Positions 26,344-34,895 of a stretch of 64,000 nucleotides of DNA are shown here, in pieces. Each line of letters begins with the position of its first letter. Within the stretch, counting starts at the first letter, position 1. The translations under genes were made by a program, and so were the position numbers. Source of the DNA: CALGYY01 sp963678485 (GTDB lineage: Bacteria; Bacteroidota; Bacteroidia; Bacteroidales; CAIWKO01); assembly GCA_963678485.1 (NCBI GenBank), contig OY782882.1:1612001-1676000 (forward strand). Direction: 5' to 3'. Below the pieces are notes generated by a model. The model ran no database searches. It was not told the DNA's origin and saw only the letters and a program-made list of their open reading frames with translations.

Positions 26344-26853
26344 ATGTCTAAACAGTCTATCATACGTTATGCTTTTCTGGCATGTCTTGTCATTCTTCAG
26401 GCTTGTCGGGTAAATTTTAGTTTTACCGGCGGTAATGTGAATCCTGCGGCCAAAACTATTTCTGTGCATTTTATCAAGAACAACGCAACGCTGGTAATCC
26501 CAACATTAAGTCAACAGCTGACCGATGCAATCAAGGATAAGTTTACCGGACAAACACGACTTGCCTTGGTAAATAATGGTGGTGACCTTGACATTGCCGG
26601 GGAAATCACAAATTACGTTACTACGCCAATTGCTATTCAATCCAACGAAACTGCCTCACAGAACCGACTCACGATTACCATAAACATCCGCTTTACCAAC
26701 AAGATTGATGAAGCTCAAAGTTTTGAAACCACCTTTTCCAGATACTTTGATTATCCCAGCACCAAGCCAATGTCGGAAATGGACGAGATCATCAAACAGA
26801 TTAATGAGTATTTAGTTGATGATATATTTAATAAAGCTGTTGTTAACTGGTAA
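26344..26853 (+). CDS. lptE: LptE-like LPS-assembly lipoprotein
   Basis: The 169-residue protein has a hydrophobic start and a lipobox cysteine in VILQACRVNFSFTGG, characteristic of Bacteroidota LptE. The mature part AKTISVHFIKNNATLV, then LTDAIKDKFTGQTRLALV and NGGDLDIAGEITNY, follows the family pattern. LptE plugs the LptD barrel and helps insert lipopolysaccharide into the outer leaflet. The gene is ten bases ahead of the TPR-like gene and then secG, an order repeated in many Bacteroidota, which supports the call. lptD itself is not in the window. Confidence 0.85.
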   Translation: MSKQSIIRYAFLACLVILQACRVNFSFTGGNVNPAAKTISVHFIKNNATLVIPTLSQQLTDAIKDKFTGQTRLALVNNGGDLDIAGEITNYVTTPIAIQSNETASQNRLTITINIRFTNKIDEAQSFETTFSRYFDYPSTKPMSEMDEIIKQINEYLVDDIFNKAVVNW

Positions 26854-26862
26854 TTTGAAATT

Positions 26863-27822
26863 ATGAACCGGACACTCCTACTCGACTACATGGGCGATCC
26901 CTCCTTGCTTTCCGGAGCAAGCCTGAGCGAGTTGGAAAAGCTTACGATTGATTTTCCTTACTGTCAGGCAACACATTTATTATATGTCAAGGCTCTTTCT
27001 GAACAGAATAGTGTTCACTTTCACGCACAGTTAAAAAAGACCGCAGCGCATATTTCTGATCGTAGCATATTGTATTACCTCATACAATCGAAGCAGGAAA
27101 TCGCCCCAATACCCTCAGAAAAAAAAGTAATTAAGGAAAAAGTTATCTCCACTCCTCCTACGGTTGAGAAAAAAGAAGCTCCTTTATCTGTGGAAACAAC
27201 GACATCCAATCCTAAAAACATGGATCAGTTAATCCTTAGAGTAAAGGAACTTTCCAATCATACACTGCCTGACTTAACTGAAACAGCCGATAAATTATCG
27301 TTATTACAGACGGAGCATCTTCAGCGTATTGATGATATGGTGGCGGCCTATCTAGCTTTAAGGACTATAGCAAAAGCAGCTCACAAAAAGGAGCTAAAAA
27401 AGACAGTAACCAAAGTTGAAGCTCCACCAACAATAATCGAAACCCCCACCATTCCTGTTAAAAAGGAAAAGATTGACACGGTGCAGGAAATTGTTGAAAA
27501 GCAGGAAAAGCTTCCAGAAATAAAAGTTAAACCACCAAAGGAAGAAAATAAAAAAGCGGCCTTAATAGAGAAATTTATAGAAACAGCACCCAGCATGCCG
27601 AAGCCCAGGAAGGATTTCTATAGTGCGACCAATATGGCTCATAATTCCACTATTGATAAGGACGATCTGGTAAGTGAAACACTGGCGGAAATTCACCTTA
27701 AACAAGGTAATATTCAGAAGGCTATTAAAATTTATCAACGTTTATGTTTGATTATTCCCGAAAAAAGTACGTACTTTGCAGCCCGCATAGAAAATTTGAA
27801 AAAAGAAAATAACTTATTGTAA
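26863..27822 (+). CDS. TPR-like hypothetical protein between lptE and secG
   Basis: The 319-residue protein starts MNRTLLLDYMGDPSLLSG and contains a leucine-rich segment (LEKLTIDFPYCQATHLLYVK), a long Lys/Glu/Pro/Val-rich linker (about residues 85-245), and a C-terminal helix pair (SETLAEIHLKQGNIQKAIKI, then YQRLCLIIPEKS) that looks like one tetratricopeptide unit. It has no signal peptide, so it should be cytoplasmic. I know it only as a conserved gene in this neighbourhood and would not assign a function. It sits 16 bases before secG in the presumed lptE operon. Confidence 0.7.
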   Translation: MNRTLLLDYMGDPSLLSGASLSELEKLTIDFPYCQATHLLYVKALSEQNSVHFHAQLKKTAAHISDRSILYYLIQSKQEIAPIPSEKKVIKEKVISTPPTVEKKEAPLSVETTTSNPKNMDQLILRVKELSNHTLPDLTETADKLSLLQTEHLQRIDDMVAAYLALRTIAKAAHKKELKKTVTKVEAPPTIIETPTIPVKKEKIDTVQEIVEKQEKLPEIKVKPPKEENKKAALIEKFIETAPSMPKPRKDFYSATNMAHNSTIDKDDLVSETLAEIHLKQGNIQKAIKIYQRLCLIIPEKSTYFAARIENLKKENNLL

Positions 27823-27838
27823 TTCAAATATTTATAAA

Positions 27839-28231
27839 ATGAGCACCTACATTATTGTTTCTGTCATTATTTTCATCGTAGCCGTTTTACTGATTTTGGT
27901 TGTTTTAGTCCAAAACTCTAAAGGTGGTGGTCTTGCCTCTAATTTCTCATCCTCTAACCAATTTATGGGTGTTAGAAAAACTGCCGACTTCCTCGAAAAA
28001 ACCACCTGGACTTTAGCAATTATTGTGTTGGCAATGAGCCTTGTATCTGTTTTTGCAATTCCAAAAGCCACACAAGACACCAAATCTGTTGAAACAGAAT
28101 TAAAGGGTCAGGTTGAAAGCAACCAACCGGTTAATTACACCCCGGCTCCGGGACAGCAACCACAAGGCGGACAAGCAGCAGGTGGCGAAGCTCAAGGCGG
28201 AGAACAACCGACAACTCCTCCAGCAAAATAA
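27839..28231 (+). CDS. secG: Preprotein translocase subunit SecG
   Basis: The 130-residue protein has two membrane helices (about residues 2-23 and 55-75) joined by the SecG signature LVVLVQNSKGGGLASNF and the following SNQFMGVRKTADFLEK. SecG stimulates protein export through SecYE. The C-terminal tail is Gly/Gln/Pro-rich and low in complexity (GQQPQGGQAAGGEAQGG), a variable feature common in Bacteroidota SecG. It is the last gene before a strong terminator. Confidence 0.93.
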   Translation: MSTYIIVSVIIFIVAVLLILVVLVQNSKGGGLASNFSSSNQFMGVRKTADFLEKTTWTLAIIVLAMSLVSVFAIPKATQDTKSVETELKGQVESNQPVNYTPAPGQQPQGGQAAGGEAQGGEQPTTPPAK

Positions 28232-28250
28232 TCGAAAAATCATACTATTA

Positions 28251-28290
28251 AAATGTCAGAATGTCATATGAGTTCTGACATTTTTTTTAT
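28251..28290 (+). terminator. Rho-independent terminator after secG
   Basis: AAATGTCAGAA (28251-28261) pairs with TTCTGACATTT (28273-28283) across an 11-base loop, followed by a run of Ts. Confidence 0.85.
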
Positions 28291-28418
28291 ATAGCACTTG
28301 CATTTCTGCAATAATGTCGCATATAACATCGCGATTTCCATTGGCATAATATCTGACAAGCCCGCGCGCCAAAAAAAAATTAAAATTCTATTGTTTAACA
28401 TAAAAAAAATCCACTAAG

Positions 28419-28697
28419 ATGGCAAAAGTAAACGGCAAACCTTTAAAAGACAGGGTATTAGTTGAACCCGCTCCTGCTGAAGAAAAGACCGCTGGAGGCA
28501 TTATCATTCCCGACACCGCTAAAGAAAAACCACAAAAAGGAAAGATCGTAGCAATCGGCACTGGTAAAAAAGATGAACCCATGACCGTAAAGGTTGGCGA
28601 TACAGTGTTGTATGGCAAGTACTCCGGAACCGAAGTTACCATTGATGGCACGATCTATCTGATCATGCGCGAAGATGATATTTACATGGTTATCTGA
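28419..28697 (+). CDS. groES: Co-chaperonin GroES
   Basis: The 92-residue protein has the expected GroES features: KPLKDRVLVEPAPAEEKTAG, the mobile loop GGIIIPDTAKEKPQKG that binds GroEL, and the closing YGKYSGTEVTIDGTIYLIM. It forms the seven-membered lid of the GroEL folding chamber. It is 52 bases upstream of groEL, and the two are surely one transcript. I looked for a CIRCE inverted repeat in 28284-28418 and did not find one. Confidence 0.97.
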   Translation: MAKVNGKPLKDRVLVEPAPAEEKTAGGIIIPDTAKEKPQKGKIVAIGTGKKDEPMTVKVGDTVLYGKYSGTEVTIDGTIYLIMREDDIYMVI

Positions 28698-28749
28698 GGA
28701 AACTCAACAAATTCAAATCATTAAATTAAACTTATAAAGAGACAATACA

Positions 28750-30387
28750 ATGGCTAAAGACATTTTTTTTGATATGAAAGCCCGCGATGGGATTAAAAAA
28801 GGAGCCGATGCGCTGGCAGATGCAGTAAAAGTTACATTAGGCCCAAAAGGTCGTAATGTGATTATCGACAAAAAATATGGAGCACCTGCTATCACAAAAG
28901 ACGGTGTTACCGTTGCAAAAGAAATTGAATTAAAAGATCCTATTGAAAATATGGGAGCTCAGCTGGTGAAGGAAGTTGCCAGCAAAACCGCAGATGTTGC
29001 CGGAGATGGAACAACCACCGCAACAGTTCTTGCACAAGCTATTTTAACTACCGGCTTAAAGAATGTGACCGCTGGAGCTAACCCAATGGATCTGAAAAGA
29101 GGTATTGAAAAAGCTGTTGAATCAGTAGTTGCAAGCCTTAAGAAAATGTCGAAACCAGTGGGCGATACCAACGAAAAAATTCAGCAGGTTGCCACTATTT
29201 CTGCAAATAATGACCACACTATTGGTGAGATGATTGCCAAGGCTATGGCTCAGGTGAAAAAAGAAGGCGTTATCACTATTGAAGAAGCAAAAGGAACTGA
29301 CACTTCAGTAAAAGTGGTAGAAGGTATGCAATTCGACCGCGGATATATTTCTCCATATTTTGTTACCGATCCTGACAAAATGGAAGCTGTGTTCGAAAAC
29401 CCACACATCCTGTTATTCGATAAGAAAATCTCTTCGATGAAAGACCTCCTGCCTATTCTTGAAAAACAAGTGCAGACAGGCCGTCCATTACTTATCATCG
29501 CTGAAGATGTTGAAGGTGAATCACTGGCAACTCTTGTTGTTAACAAGCTTCGTGGAAGTTTGAAAATTGTTGCTGTAAAAGCTCCGGGTTTTGGCGATCG
29601 TCGTAAAGCTATGCTCGAAGATATCGCTATTCTTACAGGTGGAACACTGATTTCGGAAGAAACCGGTTATAAACTGGAAGAAGCTGAAATTTCCTATCTC
29701 GGTCAGGCCGAAAAAATTATTGTTGACAAAGACAATACTACCATTGTTAATGGTAAAGGTGCCAAAGATCAGATTAAAGCCCGCGTTGCTCAGATCCGTA
29801 CCCAAATGGAAAATACCACTTCCGATTACGACAAAGAAAAATTACAGGAACGTCTCGCCAAATTATCTGGTGGTGTTGCTGTTATCTATGTTGGTGCCGC
29901 TAGCGAAGTTGAAATGAAAGAGAAAAAAGATCGTTTTGATGACGCATTGCATGCAACCCGCGCAGCAATTGAAGAAGGTATTGTCCCAGGAGGCGGTATT
30001 GCCTATATCCGTTGCATCGAAGCCCTGAAAAAAGTTAAGGGTGACAATGAAGACGAAGAAATTGGCATCAACATTATCGTACGCGCCCTTGAAGAACCAT
30101 TACGCCAAATCGTTGCCAATGCTGGTATCGAAGGTTCTGTAGTTGTTCAGAAAGTTAAAGAAGGAAAAGACGATTTCGGATTCAACGCACATACTGAAAA
30201 GTATGAGAACCTCTACAAGTCTGGTGTTATCGACCCAACTAAGGTTACCCGCGTTGCGCTTGAAAATGCTGCTTCTATCGCAAGTATGATCCTCACCACC
30301 GAGTGTGTGATTTGCGACATTAAAGAAGAAAATCCTGCTCCTCCAATGATGAACCCAGGAATGGGCGGCATGGGTGGCATGATGTAA
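28750..30387 (+). CDS. groEL: Chaperonin GroEL
   Basis: The 545-residue protein is a complete chaperonin that folds client proteins in the cytoplasm with ATP. It begins AKDIFFDMKARDGIKKGADA, has the ATP-binding VAGDGTTTATVLAQAI and the apical-domain segment GRPLLIIAEDVEGESLATLV. It ends with the flexible Gly-Met tail (MNPGMGGMGGMM). Length and motifs are normal. A terminator follows at 30404-30435. Confidence 0.98.
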   Translation: MAKDIFFDMKARDGIKKGADALADAVKVTLGPKGRNVIIDKKYGAPAITKDGVTVAKEIELKDPIENMGAQLVKEVASKTADVAGDGTTTATVLAQAILTTGLKNVTAGANPMDLKRGIEKAVESVVASLKKMSKPVGDTNEKIQQVATISANNDHTIGEMIAKAMAQVKKEGVITIEEAKGTDTSVKVVEGMQFDRGYISPYFVTDPDKMEAVFENPHILLFDKKISSMKDLLPILEKQVQTGRPLLIIAEDVEGESLATLVVNKLRGSLKIVAVKAPGFGDRRKAMLEDIAILTGGTLISEETGYKLEEAEISYLGQAEKIIVDKDNTTIVNGKGAKDQIKARVAQIRTQMENTTSDYDKEKLQERLAKLSGGVAVIYVGAASEVEMKEKKDRFDDALHATRAAIEEGIVPGGGIAYIRCIEALKKVKGDNEDEEIGINIIVRALEEPLRQIVANAGIEGSVVVQKVKEGKDDFGFNAHTEKYENLYKSGVIDPTKVTRVALENAASIASMILTTECVICDIKEENPAPPMMNPGMGGMGGMM

Positions 30388-30403
30388 TATTTCTTTTAAC
30401 ACC

Positions 30404-30435
30404 AAAAAAAAACCTCCGCATGGAGGTTTTTTTTT
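30404..30435 (+). terminator. Terminator after groEL
   Basis: A run of A plus ACCTCC ending at 30417 pairs with GGAGGT plus T-run from 30422, with a GCAT loop. The symmetric A and T runs mean it can also end the minus-strand GGDEF transcript. Confidence 0.88.
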
Positions 30436-30450
30436 CAATTTTTTGATTTC

Positions 30451-30990
30451 CTATACTTCCTGAATCTTCTTATTCATTTGTAGCTTTCGCTGAACGACTT
30501 CAAGCATTGATTCTATTGAATCTCCAGAATCTTTAAAAACGCCAATTCCGTATGAAAACCTAAGCTTTGAAGCATCCTTACCTTGTTGCGATAATGTCTG
30601 TAATCGTGTTAAAATGATATGCTCATCGCCGGGATCAAACAATAGCACAAATTCATCGCCCAGCCTGTAACGTGCACAGAAAGCATAACCTTTCACTGCT
30701 TCACATAATGTAGTGGAAAAAGCAATTAAAATTTTGTCTCCCTCCTGATAACCACTCTCATTATACCGCCTGAAATCGTCCATATCAGTAAGAGCAAGAC
30801 CAACACCTCTGTTGTTCCCTTTATGCAGATGCTTTGCAGCCTGAAGTAAAAATGCCCGATAATTGGGAAGGCCAGTGAGATCGTCGTGTAATGCGCGTCG
30901 ACGCTCGCTTAACCACAACCACAGCAATACAATCAACCCAAAGGCTAATAGCACAACGAATGCAAAAACCCACAAGGAAGGAGTTTCCAT
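30451..30990 (-). CDS. GGDEF-domain protein with altered signature (possible diguanylate cyclase)
   Basis: The 179-residue protein starts with one membrane helix (about residues 5-27). It then carries a GGDEF fold: DDLTGLPNYRAFLLQ, LALTDMDDFRRYNESGYQEG, GDKIL, and the active-site loop RYRLGDEFVLLFDPGD. The signature reads LGDEF instead of GGDEF. The metal-binding Asp and Glu are kept, but the first Gly, which contacts GTP, is replaced by Leu, so activity making cyclic di-GMP is doubtful. No EAL, HD-GYP or sensor domain is adjacent. It starts ten bases after the histidine phosphatase gene, so the two are probably co-transcribed. Confidence 0.8.
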   Translation of the reverse strand: METPSLWVFAFVVLLAFGLIVLLWLWLSERRRALHDDLTGLPNYRAFLLQAAKHLHKGNNRGVGLALTDMDDFRRYNESGYQEGDKILIAFSTTLCEAVKGYAFCARYRLGDEFVLLFDPGDEHIILTRLQTLSQQGKDASKLRFSYGIGVFKDSGDSIESMLEVVQRKLQMNKKIQEV

Positions 30991-31000
30991 GAATTACATA

Positions 31001-32449
31001 TTACTTTTTTGCCCGTTCGCGCAGTGGATAATCCTTGCGTTGCAAATAATCGTAACGAAGATTTCGTCCCGGCTGGTAACACAAAGCCATGATTGAATCC
31101 TGAGCTTCCTTAATGGTACTGTATTCAGCAAAGTCCAATGTGCGTATTACTGCTTCAAAAACACGTATGGCTCCAGAATGATCGCAAAGTAATATGCGAC
31201 GTCCGAGATTTTGATTCAATAAATCTATAAATGAGTAGGCAATTCTCCAATCTGCTTCAATCAAGGTTTCTCCTTGCGGATAATGATAAAAACGATTCTT
31301 GAACATTTTTGAGACCTTAGCTTTCACCTCCGGTGTCACCTCTCCGCCTCCACCATATATTTGAGCAGCTTTCTCGTTAATCTCGTTCTTAAACTTGAAC
31401 GTCATTGCACCATATTTTTGCGAATTCAATCCAAACATTGCATGGAACTGCATATTTGTATAACCCGCCTCCTGAAGGAAATACCTTGCCGTTTGCTCAG
31501 TATTTTCGGACTCACTACCAAACACCTGTATGGGCGTATCTTTCGACCATGACCACAGCGGAAACCCTGATTTATCAAGGATATCAACAGCTACTTTGAA
31601 ATCTTTCCCTAATTCACGGGCTGTCATTGCGCCATTATCGTGCAGGAAATTCCCCATTGAACCGGTAATGCGGCGGTTGCTATCCCACGAATCCCAGTAT
31701 CCAGAGCCAACAAATTCAGGATTCTCTCCACCCGATTCATGAATAGATTTTCCATGACGAATAAGAATAACATGAGTTTGATTCAATGGAACATAGGCTT
31801 GTGGAAACATTGGTAAAGCCTTGCCATTGGGCAACCACACAATATTCTCACGCATGATCAGTCCACTGCCATCTTCAAGGTGACGACCCTGCGTTCTGCG
31901 ACTGCCCTCGGGATTCATCGCCATATCATCAGCCAAAATCAATTTGGTTCTGTAACGTGTCATTGAGGATCCAGGAGTAGGAATACTTTGCGGACATAAC
32001 ACATCACTGAAATGCCCAAGACTAAAGGTCTTCAAGAGTATTCTCCTGAAACTGTCGTTTTTTATCAAGCCATTCCATGCAATATAAAACAGATTAGGAT
32101 CCCCATTGGGTATACGATTGCGAATAAATTCGAATTTTGCTTTGATGTAATTCTGCGGATTCAAATCAGTCTCCAGGGTTTTAAAGAAAAAGTATACTTC
32201 CTTACTGATTAGTTTCAAATTGTTTACAAAGTCTTGTGAAATATCATCCTGCGAAAGAGAAATCTTCTCATTGTACACCGCCTGCAAAAAGGCGATATCT
32301 TCTTTTACACTCTTAATCGAATAGCAATTGTGGAACTCAGCATGCTCGCGAATTGTAATATGAAGCTGATTCATTCCTGCAATGGGGCCCACAGTTGTGC
32401 TCTTTTCAACCTTAGCTGATTTAAGGTTTGATTCTTTTGTTGTTGTCAT
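31001..32449 (-). CDS. Histidine phosphatase family protein with ~200-residue N-terminal extension
   Basis: The 482-residue protein has a phosphoglycerate-mutase-like histidine phosphatase domain from about residue 225. The phosphorylated histidine is in LIRHGKS (His232). SESENTEQTARYFLQEAGY, HYPQGETLIEADWR and LLCDHSGAIRVFEAVI supply the remaining active-site arginine, glutamate and histidine. The first ~200 residues are not recognised. They contain no signal peptide and include TRYRTKLILADDMAMNPEGS and LEDGSGLIMRENIVWLPNG. The family removes phosphate from sugars, nucleotides or proteins, and the substrate here is open. It is the first gene of a two-gene minus-strand unit with the GGDEF-like gene. 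Confidence 0.8.
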   Translation of the reverse strand: MTTTKESNLKSAKVEKSTTVGPIAGMNQLHITIREHAEFHNCYSIKSVKEDIAFLQAVYNEKISLSQDDISQDFVNNLKLISKEVYFFFKTLETDLNPQNYIKAKFEFIRNRIPNGDPNLFYIAWNGLIKNDSFRRILLKTFSLGHFSDVLCPQSIPTPGSSMTRYRTKLILADDMAMNPEGSRRTQGRHLEDGSGLIMRENIVWLPNGKALPMFPQAYVPLNQTHVILIRHGKSIHESGGENPEFVGSGYWDSWDSNRRITGSMGNFLHDNGAMTARELGKDFKVAVDILDKSGFPLWSWSKDTPIQVFGSESENTEQTARYFLQEAGYTNMQFHAMFGLNSQKYGAMTFKFKNEINEKAAQIYGGGGEVTPEVKAKVSKMFKNRFYHYPQGETLIEADWRIAYSFIDLLNQNLGRRILLCDHSGAIRVFEAVIRTLDFAEYSTIKEAQDSIMALCYQPGRNLRYDYLQRKDYPLRERAKK

Positions 32450-32525
32450 AGCTATTAAAGTTAAATATTGAGTATTTGTTGTAACAATATTTCCGCAATG
32501 TAACTATTGATGCGGCATCTTTGGT

Positions 32526-33611
32526 CTATTTGGTCTGAGTTACCCAGCCTTCATCATCGATTGTTATTTTGCAGTCTGGAAAATCCGCCTTAGTAAGATC
32601 CTTTATTACCGTTAAAACCTTCTTCGCTGCATCTACAGCCGGTGGCTGCGATTTAATCTGATAGGTAGGAACGATTTGGGCTTTATAAAACTTCCCCGTC
32701 TTATCGGTGTAAACGCGCATGATAGGTGCAAGTCCGCAAACACCGGCAACACTAATGGAACTATAGGTACAAAAATTTCCCATACTGTAGGCGATGAAGC
32801 GATCATTATATACTTCAACCGCACGACTTACATGCGGGCCGTGACCGAATACGATATCCGCACCAGCATCAATCACTGCATGAGAGAATTTATATACATC
32901 ACCACGATTATATCCCATGAACATTTCGTCTTGCTTAGGTACATGCTGGCATGCAGCACCCTCGGCTCCACTGTGAAAAGACACAATTACCACATCGCAA
33001 ATCGAATCCAGACTTCGAACCAAGCGTTGCGCTTCAGGAATATCGTTAATATCACAATTTGCAGATTCCGGAGAAAATGCACAAAATCCGTATGTGATGC
33101 TGTCCTTAACAAAAATTGCAGTCTGTTTCGTAATCCATCCGGCATATTGAAGTCCTGCAGCCTCCAGCGTCTTTGCAGTGCTTGCTTTTCCAATGGTACC
33201 AAAATCTTTTGTATGGTTGTTTGCTACACTAATCAGGTCGAAGCCCGCGTCAACCAGGCATTGTGCAAATTTTGTCGGCATTCCAAACGTGTAACATTTA
33301 CTTGGGTCGGAACAAGATTTACGTCCCTCAGGAGAGTCAGTTAAAACGCCTTCCAAATTGCACATGGCAACATCCGCTTCCTTGAAATAATGAGAAGTTG
33401 GGAGTAATTCCCCACTGCAATCTTCATTTGGCGGCAGGTACGCACGGGTTGGAATAATAGTTCCCAGCATAATATCACCAACACCAACAATCAATAAAGT
33501 ATCGTTTGATAGCGTATCCACAGGTGAATTATTCAAGGTAGAAACCTCGCTTTGCGCTGATAACTGCATGACTGCAAATAAGGCCAGTAAAAAACCAAAA
33601 AATCTTTTCAT
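32526..33611 (-). CDS. CapA-family exported metallophosphatase-like protein
   Basis: The 361-residue protein has a signal peptide (MKRFFGFLLALFAVMQLSAQ). The CapA fold shows in LLIVGVGDIMLGTIIPTRAY, ADVAMCNLEGVLTD, LISVANNHTKDFG, VIVSFHSGAEGA and ADIVFGHGPHVSRAVEV, where the Asp, Asn and His residues bind metals. CapA/PgsA-type proteins take part in poly-gamma-glutamate or capsule processing, but many homologues in organisms without such polymers are of unknown role, and no pgs genes are nearby. The protein should act in the periplasm. It is separated from the phosphatase by 76 bases and is transcribed the same way. Confidence 0.87.
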   Translation of the reverse strand: MKRFFGFLLALFAVMQLSAQSEVSTLNNSPVDTLSNDTLLIVGVGDIMLGTIIPTRAYLPPNEDCSGELLPTSHYFKEADVAMCNLEGVLTDSPEGRKSCSDPSKCYTFGMPTKFAQCLVDAGFDLISVANNHTKDFGTIGKASTAKTLEAAGLQYAGWITKQTAIFVKDSITYGFCAFSPESANCDINDIPEAQRLVRSLDSICDVVIVSFHSGAEGAACQHVPKQDEMFMGYNRGDVYKFSHAVIDAGADIVFGHGPHVSRAVEVYNDRFIAYSMGNFCTYSSISVAGVCGLAPIMRVYTDKTGKFYKAQIVPTYQIKSQPPAVDAAKKVLTVIKDLTKADFPDCKITIDDEGWVTQTK

Positions 33612-33731
33612 GATAAATAAATTTATGCGAGCACAAAGATAGCCAATTCCTTGCTATTGTCCATTCAATGTAGAAATCCCGAACCGAATCAAACTTTGCA
33701 ACTTTTGAATAGTCAAACTTTATCTATTGAG

Positions 33732-33739
33732 TATCTTTG
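33732..33739 (+). promoter_or_regulatory. -7 promoter box immediately upstream of tgt
   Basis: TATCTTTG ends four bases before the ATG at 33744, implying a leaderless or nearly leaderless mRNA. The closest upstream TTTG (33704-33707) is at a long 24-base spacing. Confidence 0.5.
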
Positions 33740-33743
33740 CCGA

Positions 33744-34874
33744 ATGAAATTCTCGTTACTTCACACCGATTCCCAAAGTCGCGCACGTGCGGGGCTGCTC
33801 GAAACTGCACATGGCAGTATAGAAACACCGATCTTCATGCCGGTTGGCACAGCAGGCACAGTAAAAGCAGTCCATTTTAGCGAACTTAGCAATGACATTG
33901 GAGCACAGATCATTCTTGGCAACACTTATCATTTGTATTTACGCCCGGGAATGGAAACGCTTGCAGCTGCAGGTGGTTTACATAAATTCAACAGCTGGGA
34001 CAAACCTATTTTGACCGACAGTGGCGGTTATCAAGTATTCTCTCTTGCGGCCAACCGTAAGATTAACGAAGAAGGTGTGACCTTCCGTTCTCACATAGAC
34101 GGATCAAAACATATTTTTACTCCTGAGCACGTGATGGACATCGAACGCACCATTGGCGCAGATATCATCATGGCCTTTGACGAATGCACACCATGGCCCT
34201 GTGAAAAAGCTTATGCAAAGAATTCGCTGGGCATCACTCATCGCTGGCTTAAACGCTGCATACAACGACTATCAGAAACACAGCCTCATTATGGTTACGA
34301 ACAAAGCTTATTTCCTATTGTTCAGGGCAGCACCTTTGCAGATTTACGTAAGGAATCGGCGGAATTCATTTCTGAATGCGGATGTGATGGAAATGCTATA
34401 GGCGGCTTGTCCGTAGGTGAACCAGCTGAGATGATGTACGAAATGACAGATTTGGTATGTTCGATATTACCCGCAGATAAGCCCAGATACCTTATGGGCG
34501 TAGGAACTCCGATTAACATTCTGGAAAATATTGCACTAGGAATTGATATGTTCGATTGCGTTATGCCTACACGGAATGGCCGTAATGGTATGCTCTTCAC
34601 ATCTAAAGGAATTATCAATATCCATAATGAAAAATGGAAACGTGATTTTTCGCCCATAGATGAAGATGCTCATACCTTTGTGGATATGCGCCATACCAAG
34701 GCATACCTTCGTCACCTGTTTGTTTCCGGGGAGATTCTGGGATCTCAGATTGCAAGCATACATAACCTTGGATTTTATCTCTGGCTGGTTAAAGAAGCAC
34801 GCAAACATATTCTTGATGAAACATTCACATCGTGGAAGAAAGAAATGACGGGGGTTTTGGGCGAACGACTTTAA
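33744..34874 (+). CDS. tgt: Queuine/preQ1 tRNA-ribosyltransferase
   Basis: The 376-residue enzyme exchanges guanine 34 of GUN-anticodon tRNAs for preQ1 in queuosine synthesis. It is recognised by GLLETAHGSIETPIFMPVG, ILTDSGGYQVFSLA, ADIIMAFDECTPWPCEKAYA, GGLSVGEPAEMMYEM and FDCVMPTRNGRNGMLFT. The start at 33744 matches the usual N-terminus (MKFSLLHTDSQSRARAG). An upstream frame to 33651 crosses the promoter. In the C-terminal zinc region the usual CxCxxC is absent: the chain reads PIDEDAHTFVDMRHTKAYL where enterobacterial enzymes have PECDCYTC. Its partner queA is convergent, 21 bases away. Confidence 0.95.
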   Translation: MKFSLLHTDSQSRARAGLLETAHGSIETPIFMPVGTAGTVKAVHFSELSNDIGAQIILGNTYHLYLRPGMETLAAAGGLHKFNSWDKPILTDSGGYQVFSLAANRKINEEGVTFRSHIDGSKHIFTPEHVMDIERTIGADIIMAFDECTPWPCEKAYAKNSLGITHRWLKRCIQRLSETQPHYGYEQSLFPIVQGSTFADLRKESAEFISECGCDGNAIGGLSVGEPAEMMYEMTDLVCSILPADKPRYLMGVGTPINILENIALGIDMFDCVMPTRNGRNGMLFTSKGIINIHNEKWKRDFSPIDEDAHTFVDMRHTKAYLRHLFVSGEILGSQIASIHNLGFYLWLVKEARKHILDETFTSWKKEMTGVLGERL

Positions 34875-34895
34875 GTCCGATTTCTGAAAAGGTTG

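Noticed and set aside
28284..28418. CIRCE element before groES
   Set aside because: No 9 bp inverted repeat with nine-base spacer of the TTAGCACTC type is present.
28388..30438. Long minus-strand frames across groES/groEL
   Set aside because: They are shadows of the chaperonin genes, with no coding signature of their own.
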